Shown in pieces: positions 11,784-21,491 of a stretch of 64,000 nucleotides of DNA. Numbering within the stretch: the first letter of the stretch is position 1; every line of letters begins with the position of its first letter. The stretch comes from Mycoplasma seminis. GTDB taxonomy: Bacteria > Bacillota_I > Bacilli_A > Mycoplasmatales > Metamycoplasmataceae. Position numbers and translations under genes: made by a program. The notes below the pieces were generated by a model. That model was given only the letters and a program-made list of their open reading frames with translations, had not been told where the DNA came from and ran no database searches. The stretch covers positions 434,001-498,000 of the forward strand of contig NZ_CP132191.1 in NCBI RefSeq assembly GCF_030718845.1. Direction: 5' to 3'.

Positions 11784-12575
11784 ATGAAACAAAAAAGCTT
11801 AAAGATAAAAGATTTTATTGCTATTGTTAATTCAATGTATCCAAATGAAAACAAAGAAGCTTGAGATCCTTCTGGATACAGCGTTAAAACTGTCCAATCT
11901 AAACGTTTTAAAGGCGCAATTTTAGCTATTGATTTAACAATGGAAGTGTTGCAAGAAGCGATTAAAAATGATTGCAATGTTATTTTAACTCACCACCCAT
12001 TTAAATTTGAAGCTAGATGAATTGACGAAGATATTAAAGCTCCATATAAAAGAGAAATCTTAAATTTACTTAGAAAACATCAAATAACATCTTATTCAAT
12101 GCATACTAATTATGATTGTGATCCATATGGAACTTCATATCAAATTGTTAAATATATGGGATTACAAGATAGTATGCTTTGAGATAAAACACAAACTTTT
12201 TCAGCAGTGTTTAAGGCAAATAAGTCATTAATTGAACTAAAAGATTTATTACAAGACAAAATTAAATTAAGTGCTTTTAGAACTAATATTAATCCAGATG
12301 AGTACAATAAAAAAATCCAAAATGTAGCAATTTTATCAGGTAGTGGATATATTGGTGAAATTACTCAAATTGCTAAAGATGTTGATTTAGTAATCTCAAG
12401 TGATTTCAGATGGTCAGATTGAATAGTTTTTGACCAAGACAAAATTAACATTTTAGAAGTACCACACTTAGATGAACAAGTTTATGCTTGACATATGTAT
12501 GAAATGCTAACTAAAATGTTACCTGAATACAAATTTATTCTCAAGGAAATAAAAGAACCTTATCATAATTTATAA
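11784..12575 (+). CDS. NIF3/YqfO-type dinuclear metal-centre protein
   Basis: 263-residue member of the NIF3 family (YbgI/YqfO). N-terminal AWDPSGYSV corresponds to the family WDNxGL motif. The metal-ligand motif ILTHHPFKF is at about residues 68-76, a second histidine site lies at SMHTNYD, and the C-terminal ligands are in VPHLDEQVYAWH. The family forms hexameric rings with a dinuclear metal site; its biochemical role is unsettled. Bacterial dnaG-rpoD operons often continue into trmK and this gene; here trmK is missing and the NIF3-like gene directly follows rpoD with a two-base gap. It lacks the CutA-like insert of longer homologues. The operon ends at the hairpin at 12611-12660. Confidence 0.85.
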
Positions 12576-12610
12576 AAAGTTGATTAACTAAAATTTAAAT
12601 AAATAATTTT

Positions 12611-12660
12611 CACATTTTATACGTTGTTTAATTTAATTTGTATAAGATGTGATTTTTTTA
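12611..12660 (+). terminator. Terminator of the dnaG-rpoD-nif3 operon
   Basis: Twelve-base inverted repeat CACATTTTATAC / GTATAAGATGTG (one GU pair) with a 17-base AT loop and a run of seven T. Confidence 0.75.
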
Positions 12661-12799
12661 AACAATTTTAATAAAATGTTTTTATAATTTATATATAAAT
12701 ATTTTATTAAATTAATTGCATTGTTATAAACTATTCGAATTCAGTGGTTTTTACAAAATGCATAAGTTAATAGAAAATATAATGTTATAGGAGGCAAAA

Positions 12800-13885
12800 A
12801 TGAAATTAAATTCAATTATTAAAGGTGATTCTATTGAAGTCTTAAAAACATTTCCTGAAAATTCTGTAGACTTCATATTTGCAGATCCTCCATATTTTAT
12901 GCAAACAGAGGGTGAACTTATAAGAGCTGATGGAAGTAAATTTGATGGTGTTAATGATGAATGAGATAAATTTGATAGTTTTGAACATTATGATCAGTTT
13001 ACAAAACAATGATTATATGAGTGCAAAAGAGTATTAAAACCTAATGGAACAATATGTGTAATCGGGTCTTTTCAAAACATATTTAGAATAGGATATTTTA
13101 TTCAAAATTTAGGTTTTTGAATTTTAAACGACTTGATTTGAAATAAAACAAATCCTGTCCCTAATTTCGCCGGTACAAGATTTTGCAATTCTCACGAAAC
13201 TATGATATGAGCATCAAAAACAAAAGATTCAAAATTTACTTTTAATTATAAAACTATGAAACATTTGAACAATAATAAACAAGAGAAGTCTGTTTGAAAT
13301 ATATCGATTTGCAACGGTAATGAAAGGCTTAAGGATCAAAATGGTAAAAAGATTCATTCTACTCAAAAGCCTGAAGAATTGTTGTATAAAATTCTTTTAG
13401 CAACAACAAAACCAAATGATATAGTTCTTGATCCGTTTTTCGGAACTGGTACAACAGGTGCTGTCGCTAAGAAAATAGGTAGAAATTTCATAGGAATAGA
13501 AAGAGAAGATAAATATATAAAAGCAGCACAAAATAGAATAGATAATATTAAATATGAAAAAAACTCCATTCATGAGTTAGCGCTTGAAATAAAACCTCCC
13601 AAAGTACCTATGGAAAAACTAGTTTCATCTGGTTTGGTAAAAGAAGGAAATGTTTTATATGATAAAAATAAAATACCTATTTGCTCTGTTGTAGAAGACG
13701 GAAAAGTTTGTGCTTTAGGCGAAAGTGAAAGATTGTCAATACATAAAATGAGTGCTAAATTTTTAAATAAGGAAAATCACAACGGATGAGATTTCTTTTA
13801 TTTATATAATGATAAAAATATGTTTATTATGTTAAATGATTTAAGATATGAATATGAAAAACAAAATAAGAAGGACGTTAAATAA
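12800..13885 (+). CDS. HinfI/CcrM-type adenine DNA methyltransferase
   Basis: 361-residue beta-class N6-adenine methyltransferase. Catalytic motif IV DPPYF is at residues 29-33 and precedes the AdoMet motif [10 protein letters not shown] at 211-220, the beta-class order. The N-terminal block [14 protein letters not shown] and [18 protein letters not shown] closely resembles M.HinfI and CcrM, which methylate GANTC. The C-terminal ~100 residues match the RAMA-type extension of that group ([14 protein letters not shown]). The start has a perfect AGGAGG SD and a TATAAT box at about 12776. The next gene, a probable endonuclease, overlaps by one base (TAATG), so this is a compact type II restriction-modification unit. 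GANTC specificity is inferred from family likeness only. Confidence 0.9.
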
Positions 13886-14727
13886 TGGATGAAAAAATAA
13901 AAACTTACATAAAAAATAAATTAATGAGTAATATGGAAAAAGCATTTTCTCGCAAGTCAATGAAAAAATTATTCCAGAAACATTCACAAAAAAATCATTA
14001 TATTTCATTACATTATAGGGTAGCTGCTGGAATAGTTCAGAGTCAAAGTATTCAATTTGGTAATTTTATTGAAGATTTAATAAAAGAGATGATGAATAAT
14101 GATAATTCAAACTTTGAAATATTAACTGAATTTTCAGGAAAAAGAAAATGTGAATTCAAATTGATTAAATCTAATGACGCTTTAATTGATGAATATATAA
14201 CAAATAGAAAAATCGAAAATGAATTAGAAGACCAAAAAAAATTTAAGAATCTTATTGAAAAAATTTCTCATAATATTAAATCAGATACTTTTAGACAAGA
14301 TAATATAATAACGACAAATGATATTGATTTACTATTTTATTCAAATTCTGATAATAAGATTTATTATGTCGAAATAAAATATAATGATGATCATGATTCG
14401 GGAAAATTTATTGATATTAATAGAAAACTATTAAAAACTTTTGCGTATTTAAAGCAAGAGTTTAGCGATAAAGATGTTGAAATAGTTCCTATTTTGTATT
14501 ATTTTAATGAAGGCGCTAAAAAGTCAAAAAATGTCTATTTACCAAAGGAAAATATAATGTACGGTCATGAGTTTTTTGAAAAATTTTTAAGTATTGACTA
14601 TTATTCTTTAGCTGAATATTTAAATAATTTATCTCGTGATAATGATATTCGAGATAAATTTAATGAATTATTAAATGTTGTTTTTGAAATGACAGATGAT
14701 GATATAGCTCACCTTTTAAATGAATAA
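13885..14727 (+). CDS. HinfI-like type II restriction endonuclease
   Basis: 280-residue basic protein coupled to the methyltransferase by an ATG/TAA overlap. A PD-(D/E)xK nuclease core is visible: TTNDIDLLFYS (Asp146/Asp148) then IYYVEIKYN (Glu163, Lys165), followed by a helix-rich domain. Position, size (R.HinfI is about 262 residues) and the HinfI-like partner make it the cognate GANTC endonuclease. I identify it partly from context. Codon use is as AT-rich as its neighbours, so there is no compositional sign of recent transfer, but the pair sits alone between two housekeeping operons. The gene ends in a hairpin at 14744-14766. Confidence 0.8.
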   Translation: MDEKIKTYIKNKLMSNMEKAFSRKSMKKLFQKHSQKNHYISLHYRVAAGIVQSQSIQFGNFIEDLIKEMMNNDNSNFEILTEFSGKRKCEFKLIKSNDALIDEYITNRKIENELEDQKKFKNLIEKISHNIKSDTFRQDNIITTNDIDLLFYSNSDNKIYYVEIKYNDDHDSGKFIDINRKLLKTFAYLKQEFSDKDVEIVPILYYFNEGAKKSKNVYLPKENIMYGHEFFEKFLSIDYYSLAEYLNNLSRDNDIRDKFNELLNVVFEMTDDDIAHLLNE

Positions 14728-14743
14728 ATATAATTTTACTTAA

Positions 14744-14766
14744 CACCCTCTCAAAAGGGTATTTTA
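14744..14766 (+). terminator. Terminator of the HinfI-like operon
   Basis: ACCCT-ctcaaa-AGGGT stem followed by ATTTTAT, 17 bases past the endonuclease stop. Confidence 0.6.
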
Positions 14767-14818
14767 TATCAGATTTTAAGCCCTTAATTATTATTGAGCT
14801 TAAAACTTAGAATTATAA

Positions 14819-14945
14819 AAAACCCACCGAATTCGGTGGGTTTTCTGGTGGCTAAAACACAACCAAATAAAACCCCTCGAATTCGGTGGGTTTTATTAAG
14901 ATGCTAAATAAGAAACATTAAAACCCCTCGAATTCGGTGGGTTTT
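14819..14945. repeat. Three regularly spaced 26-base palindromic repeats
   Basis: Copies at 14819-14844, 14869-14894 and 14920-14945, 50 and 51 bases apart, with unrelated 24- and 25-base spacers. The core is AACCCACCGAATTCGGTGGG with flanking A and T runs. The first copy is perfectly palindromic; the other two carry CCCCTCG in the left arm, which leaves one mismatch and one GU pair. Each has an A-run before and a T-run after, so each could terminate transcription in either direction. There are too few copies, and no cas genes, to call it CRISPR. Confidence 0.85.
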
Positions 14946-15108
14946 AATGGATGAAAGTTTGAATAGATACCTATTAATTTTTATGTTAAAAGTAATAAAT
15001 AAAACATCTAAAATTCTTATGTATTAGGTTTAAAACTTAAAATTATAAAAAAGGTAAAGTTGTATAATTTAATTAAATATTTTATATTTAATTAAAAAGG
15101 ATTTTTAA

Positions 15109-16323
15109 ATGATAAATAAGAATTTAGCTAATGCATTGCGTCCACAAACGTTAAAAGATATTGTTGGTCAAAAACATATAATCAAATTACTCAATCGTGT
15201 AGTTGAAAATAAAATAAGTTCTAGTTTTTTATTTTTTGGTGAAGCGGGTACAGGTAAAACTTCAACAGCTATTTCACTTGCAAATGATTTAGGGCTTAAG
15301 TATGATTATTTCAATGCTTCAGTGGATTCAAAAGCTAAATTAGTAGAAATTCTGCAAAATAATGATTGCATTATTATTGATGAAATTCATCGTTTAAACA
15401 AAGATAAACAAGATATCTTACTTTCTTATTTAGAATTTGACAAAATAATTGTTTATGCAACTACTACAGAAAATCCTTATTTTAAAGTTGTTCCCGCTGT
15501 GCGCAGTAGAATGCAAATTTTGCAGTTCAAAAAAATATCTGAAGCTGATATTGTAAATAAATTAAAAGACGTTAAAGCACAATATTTTCCTAATTTAAAT
15601 ATTTCAGATAAATTGCTGTTAGATTTATCTCGCTTTTCAGCTGGTGATTTACGTTCAAGTATTAACAACTTACAAATGCTAGCTTCTTGTGTTGATGAAA
15701 ATGAAGCAGTTACTGAAGAAACTTTAAAAGCTGTTGTACCTAATATTAATTTTTATAGTGATTTAAATTCATCAGCGCACTATAACAATTTATCAGCTTT
15801 TCATAAATCACTTAGAGGTAGTGATCCGAATGCTGCGTTATATTATGGTATGCTAATTTTCCAATCTGGAGATATTGATGGATTATTCCGCAGAATGCTA
15901 TGTGTAGCTTATGAAGATATTGGACTCGCTTCTCCAAATGTTTCTCTTAGAGTAGCTGAAGCAATACGCTCTTATGAAAGATTAGGTGAAGCTGAAGGAA
16001 GACTTCCAATTGGGTTTGCTATTTTAGACCTAGCACTAGCTCCTAAAAGTAATTCATCTTATTTAGCTTTAGAAGCTGCAAATAGTTTAATTATTTCTGG
16101 TGGTGTTTATGAAATCCCACAGCATTTAAGAGATTCGCATTATGCCTCAGCAAGTAAACTAGGAGATGGGATTGAATATAAATATCCGCATGATTATGCA
16201 AATAATTATGTACAACAACAATATTTACCTAATGAAATAACAAACAAAGTATTTTATTGACCACAATCAAACGAAAATGAAACTAAACTATTAAAATATT
16301 GAAATTTAATTAAACAGAAATAA
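15109..16323 (+). CDS. rarA: Replication-associated recombination protein RarA (MgsA)
   Basis: 404-residue AAA+ ATPase of the RarA/MgsA/WRNIP1 family, acting at stalled replication forks. RPQTLKDIVGQKHII opens the ATPase domain, Walker A GEAGTGKT is at residues 44-51, Walker B CIIIDEIHRL is at about 87-96 and sensor 1 is ATTTENP. The C-terminal tetramerisation region carries RRMLCVAYEDIGLASP and the typical YEIPQHLRDSHY. The length is normal. The gene is separated from pheS by 10 bases (TAAAGGAGTTATT), so it leads the rarA-pheS-ung-pheT-glyA run. Confidence 0.93.
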
Positions 16324-16333
16324 AGGAGTTATT

Positions 16334-17290
16334 ATGGAATTCAAACTTGAAAATATTAATACATTAGAAGATTTAAAACAGGCAAAAGCTCAAGTTTTCG
16401 GATCTGACGGTGAAATTGCTAAATTACAAAATCAACTTAAATCTGCTCCAGTAGAAGAAAAGAAAAACATTGGTGCACAAATTAATGTTTTAAAAACTAA
16501 ATATAATGAATTTTTCTCACAAGCTGAAGAAAGAATTAAACAATTACAAATTGATGCAAAAGTTAATTCTGAATTTATTGATGTAACTGCACCATTAGCA
16601 AAACCAGCAAGCTTACATCCAATTACTTTAGTTGAAAATAGATTAAAGGAATGATTCTATCAACATGGATATTACCAACAAGAAGAAGGAGAAATTGTCT
16701 CTGACTTATATAACTTTGAAAGATTAAATATTCCTAGTGATCACCCTGCTAGAGCAATGCATGATTCTCTTTACTTTGATCCAAACACATTACTTAGAAC
16801 ACATAACACAGGAATTACAGCTAAAGTACTTGCAGAAAATCCAAATCAAGTCTTTTCTACCTTTGCAATTGGTAAAGTATATAGAAATGATGAAGATGAT
16901 GCAACTCACTCACACCAATTTACTCAAGTTGATTTTGTTTCAGTTGGGCATGAAATTTCATTTGGAAACTTAATTTGAACCTTAAAAGATTTACTTTCTT
17001 ATGTACTTGAAGAACAAGTTCAAATTAGACTTAGACCAAGTTATTTCCCATTTACAGAGCCTAGTGTTGAAGTTGATGTATTCTACAAAAATAGATGAAT
17101 TGAAATTTTAGGTGCTGGTATGTTACATCCAAATGTGCTTAAAATGGCTGGATTTGACGAAAGCTTTAACGGACTTGCAGCTGGAGTTGGAGTTGAACGT
17201 ATTACAATGATTAAATATGGATTTAATGATATTAGAGACTTATATAGAAATGATTTAAGAATAATGGAGCAATTTAGAAATGAAAGATAG
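16334..17290 (+). CDS. pheS: Phenylalanyl-tRNA synthetase alpha subunit
   Basis: 318-residue catalytic alpha subunit of the alpha2beta2 PheRS. Residues 1-90 form the N-terminal coiled-coil arm that grips tRNA-Phe. The class II core shows [14 protein letters not shown] (motif 1), [39 protein letters not shown] (motif 2) and [17 protein letters not shown] (motif 3). SD AAAGGAG precedes the ATG. Its last 11 bases overlap the start of ung, which lies between the two PheRS genes. Confidence 0.95.
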
Positions 17291-17945
17291 TTTTTTAAAT
17301 ATATTACAACAAGAAGGTAAAAAACCTTACTTTGAAATTATTATTAATAAGCTAGAAATAGCTGAAAAGGAAGCACAAGTACTTCCTGAACAAATTAATA
17401 TGTTTCGAGCTTTTGACTTTTTTCAAGTACATGAAACTAAAGTAGTTATTTTAGGTCAAGATCCTTACCACACAGTTGGATATGCTGATGGATTAGCTTT
17501 CTCAACTGGAAATGGTAAAATAACTCCTTCGCTTAGAAATGTCTTCGCTGAAATCAAAAAAGACTACCCTCAAGCTAATTTAAGCGATACTTCGCTTATT
17601 TCATGAGCTAAGCAAGGCGTACTTTTATTAAATACAGTATTAACGGTTTCTGAAGGAAAAACTAATTCACATAAAGACTTTGGATGAGATAAATTTACTA
17701 AAGAAGTGTTACTACAAGTAGTAAGACAAAACCCTGATGTTATTATTTTAGCTTTAGGTAAGCAAGCTGAAAAATTCATTGCTGATTTACCTATAAACAA
17801 AGAAAACATTATTGTAACTTCACATCCAAGCCCATATAGTTACAAAAAAGGTTTTGAAAACTCACATGTTTTCAAACAAGTGAATGATAAATTAATAGAA
17901 AAAGGTATCAAAGCAATTTCTTGAGATACCGCTAAGGAGGATTAA
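17280..17945 (+). CDS. ung: Uracil-DNA glycosylase
   Basis: 221-residue family 1 uracil-DNA glycosylase removing uracil from DNA in base-excision repair. The water-activating motif GQDPYH lies at residues 59-64 (Asp61), [12 protein letters not shown] is the Ser/Pro DNA-binding loop, LLLNTVLTV provides the uracil-binding Asn, and HPSPYS is the minor-groove intercalation loop with catalytic His. The ATG lies inside pheS (11-base overlap) and the stop overlaps the pheT start (TAATG), so expression is coupled to both PheRS subunits. AAGGAGGATT at its end is the SD for pheT. Confidence 0.95.
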
Positions 17946-20143
17946 TGATTGTTTCTTTAAATCATTTAAATAAATTCTTTAAAAATGCTAATTTTAGCGC
18001 ACAAGAAGTTGAAAAAGCTTTAAATAATATTGGATTTGAAGTTGAAGAAGTTAAACCTTTTTCAGATGTTAAAGGACTAGTGTTTGCACAAGTTCTTAAA
18101 GTTGAGCAAAACCCTAATAGTGATAGATTAGATGTAGTTGAAGTTAAAACTAAATTAGGAAACTTTACTATTCAAACTAATAACCGTATTTTAAAAGCAG
18201 GAGATTTAACTATTTGTTTCCCAATTGGAGCTTCTAAAGGAGATATGGTATTTAATGAAGTAACTCTTAAAGGAATTGTATCTCAAGGGATGTTTGCTTC
18301 ATGAAGTGAAATTGGATATGATTACACTTTATTAAGTGAAAAAGACCAAATTACTGTGTTCGATAAAGATTTTGCTAGTTTGCAAGATGATGCGGTTGAA
18401 AAACTAGGATTAGATGATTATATTTTAGATATTTCAACTACAGCAAATAGAAATGATGCTAACTCATATTACACATTAGCTAACGAACTTGCTGCTTACT
18501 TTAATGTACAAATGGTTGGATTTAACTTTGATAATATTCACCCAAGTCTACAAGCAAGTGTTGTAACTGTACAAAATAATCCAATTGAGGATGTTATCTT
18601 CATTCAAGCTAAAGGACAAGGTGTTACAACATTACAGGATAAAATGTTGTTAGCTAAACATGGAATTGATGCTAAATTACCTTGAGCTGTAAATGTAACT
18701 AACTTACTTTTAATTACAATGGGAACTCCAGCACATGTTTATGATTTAGATAAGCTTAAATTAGGAACATTAAGTGTTGAAAAATACAGTGGAAAACTTA
18801 ATATTCTAGGAAATAAAGAAATTGAAGTTAATAATGTAACTGTAATTTCAAATGATAAACAACCTATTTCTATTGCTGCTGTTATGGGATTAGAACAATA
18901 TAAAGTAACACAACAAAGTGAAAACTTATTATTTGAAATTGGATCATTTAATTCATCAGAAATTAGACACTCAGCTAGAGAAGTTAAAATGATGTCAGCT
19001 TCTGCAGCACAAGCTTCTAGACCAATTACTAAACATTTAGTTGCTTTAGCTGCTAAATACTTATGTTCAAATTTACTTCAAAATGTTGCTTATTCAAATA
19101 TTTTAAGCCAAATGAAATTAGACAAAATTCCTACTATTAACTTTGATCAAAACAAATTAGCCTACTACAGTGGTGTAAATGATATTAAAGCTTTTGATTC
19201 TGCCTTTAAGGCTCTAGCAAAATTAGGGTTTGAACTTGATTTAACACAAAATCTTATTACTCCACCAGCTACAAGATATGATATTGAGTTATTTGAAGAT
19301 ATTATTGAAGAAGTCTTAAGATTTTATTCATATGATTCAATTACAGAAGCTAAACATGCTTCAATCCCACTTAAAACAATGCAATTTAATACCGTTGCTC
19401 AAAACTTTGCAACGCAAGGGTACTCAGAAGTTAGAACATTTACTTTAGTTTCTGAAGAAAAAGCTAAATTTAATCCATTTAACTTTGTAAACAATCAAAA
19501 ATTACAAACATATGTTTCAAAAGAACGTGAAGTAATTAGAAACTCAATTATTACTTCACTTGCTCAAGTAGTTGAATACAACCAAAAAAGAAAAATGTTT
19601 GATATTAATATTTTTGAAAAAGGAATGATTAATAACAACAAAATGGTTTATGGACTTGCAAGTACAACTAAAAGTTTCCGGCAAATTCAAAGTGATTTAA
19701 TTAACCTTACCGGTAAGGAATTAAAATTTGTTCCACTTGCAGATAATGAATACATTCATCCAAATGTTTCAGCTGAAATTATCTTCCAAGATCAAGTAGT
19801 TGGATGAATTGGAAAATTGCACCCTAGATATGATGCAACCAATGCATTTTATGCTGAAATCTTTACTTCAGCATTCATCTCACACGATAGTGAAACTAAG
19901 TTTAAAGAAGTTGCTTTAGATCCGCTTAAAACACTTGATATTACATTTGAACTTGATAATAATGATTATTTAGCTACTTCACTAGATTTCATTCATCAAA
20001 TTCCTAATGCAGATCAATTAAAAGATTTTAAAGTAATTGATAAATTTCAAAAGCAAAATGGTGTAAATATCACAATTCGTTTTGTTGGAAACGAAGAAAT
20101 AATCAACCTTATTGATGCTAAATTCAATAAGAAAGGAGAATAA
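17945..20143 (+). CDS. pheT: Phenylalanyl-tRNA synthetase beta subunit
   Basis: 732-residue beta subunit of PheRS, shorter than the usual ~800. The N-terminal EMAP-like tRNA-binding domain ([21 protein letters not shown]) is present. The B3/B4 editing module that normally clears Tyr-tRNA-Phe is visible ([23 protein letters not shown]) but looks degenerate: the consensus here is usually D.TN...E.G.PlHafD. The B5 domain ([22 protein letters not shown]) and a short C-terminal anticodon-binding FDX-ACB domain follow. Loss of PheRS editing has been reported for mycoplasmas; from sequence alone it is only suspected here. It is followed by glyA with a one-base gap. Confidence 0.94.
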
Positions 20144-20144
20144 T

Positions 20145-21407
20145 ATGTATAAGGATTTAGAATTACATGATAAATTAATCCAAGATGCAATTAATAATGA
20201 ATTAAGAAGACAACAAGATCACATTGAACTTATTGCTTCAGAAAACTATGTTTCTGAAGATGTACTTAAAGCTCAAGGCTCAGTGCTTACTAATAAATAT
20301 GGTGAAGGATATCCAAATAAAAGATATTACGGAAGCTGTCAAAACGTTGATGTAGTTGAACAAGCTGCTATTGACCGTTTAAAAGCTATTTTTGGGGTTA
20401 AATATGCTAATGTGCAGCCTTATTCAGGTTCAGTAGCAAATGCATCCGCTATTGCTTCTGTAGTGCCTTCAGGTGGTAAAATTATGGGTCTAGCACTTAA
20501 TTGTGGTGGACACTTAACACACGGATACAAAATTTCATTTAGTGGAATCTTTTATAACTCTGTTTCTTATGAATTATCAAAAGATGGATTACTAGATTAC
20601 GATGCTATCTTACAGCAAGCAATGAAAGAAAAACCTGATTTAATTATTTGTGGTTACTCAGCTTATTCAAGAACTGTTGATTTTGCTAAATTCAGAGAAA
20701 TTGCTGATAAATGTGGAGCAAAATTAATGGCTGATATAGCTCATATTGCTGGATTAATTGCTGCTGGATTACATCCAAGTCCAGTTGGCTATGCTGATAT
20801 TATTACTTCAACAACTCACAAAACACTTCGTGGTGGTCGTGGTGGAATTATCATGACTAATGATGAAGAAATTGCAAAAAAAGTTGACCGTTGAGTATTT
20901 CCTGGATACCAAGGTGGTCCTTTATTCCATGCAATTGCTGGTAAAGCTGTAGCATTTTATGAAGTACTTCAACCAATGTTTAAACAATATGCAAGTAATA
21001 TTATTGCTAATGCACAAAAATTCTGTAAGGCATTCCAAGATAAAGGTGCGGTAATTATTTCAGGCGGAACTGATAACCACCTTTTTATGGTTAATGTACT
21101 TGAAACATATAACATTAATGGTAAACAAGCTGAAACATTACTTGAAAAAATTAACATTACTATTAATAAAAATACTATTCCATTTGATACACTTTCACCT
21201 ATGTTAGGAAGCGGAATTAGACTAGGAACAGCTGCAATGACTTCTAGAGGATTTACTAAGTGAGAAGAACTTGCTGATATTATTGATTATGCTTTAAGAA
21301 ACTTAGAATTCTTAGAATCACCTCAAGGTGAAGAAAAGCTTGCAGAATTAAAAGCACAAGTTATTGAACTTACTAAAGAATTTCCAATCAAAAAATCATA
21401 CTTATAA
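20145..21407 (+). CDS. glyA: Serine hydroxymethyltransferase
   Basis: 420-residue PLP enzyme interconverting serine and glycine with tetrahydrofolate and feeding one-carbon units. Typical motifs are LIASENYVS near residue 28, [40 protein letters not shown], and the PLP lysine in [12 protein letters not shown] at about residues 226-237. The length is standard. SD GAAAGGAG lies within the end of pheT. The double stop TAATAA is followed by a strong terminator, closing the rarA-glyA operon. Confidence 0.95.
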
Positions 21408-21414
21408 TAACTTA

Positions 21415-21447
21415 ATGTGGAACAAGGGCTTGTTTCCACATTTTTTT
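21415..21447 (+). terminator. Terminator of the rarA-glyA operon
   Basis: ATGTGGAACAAG / CTTGTTTCCACAT stem with a one-base bulge and seven T. Confidence 0.85.
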
Positions 21448-21491
21448 ACCTAATTTCAAGGTATTAAGCTAATATAAAATATAATAAAGAT

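Larger units (their letters stand above)
14728..15108. other. Intergenic region with terminator and palindromic repeats
   Basis: 381 bases without a gene. It holds the terminator of the restriction operon (ACCCT..AGGGT, 14744-14766), an inverted repeat TTTTAAGC..GCTTAAAA, three 26-base palindromic repeats (14819-14945), a repeated AAACTTAGAATTATAAAAAA-like stretch on both sides of the repeats, and an AT-rich promoter region for rarA ending in AAAAAGGAT before its ATG. Confidence 0.7.

Noticed and set aside
14819-14945. CRISPR-like array of three repeats with ~25-base spacers
   Set aside because: Only three copies, fully palindromic repeats of 26 bases, very short spacers and no cas genes; better explained as terminator-like palindromes.
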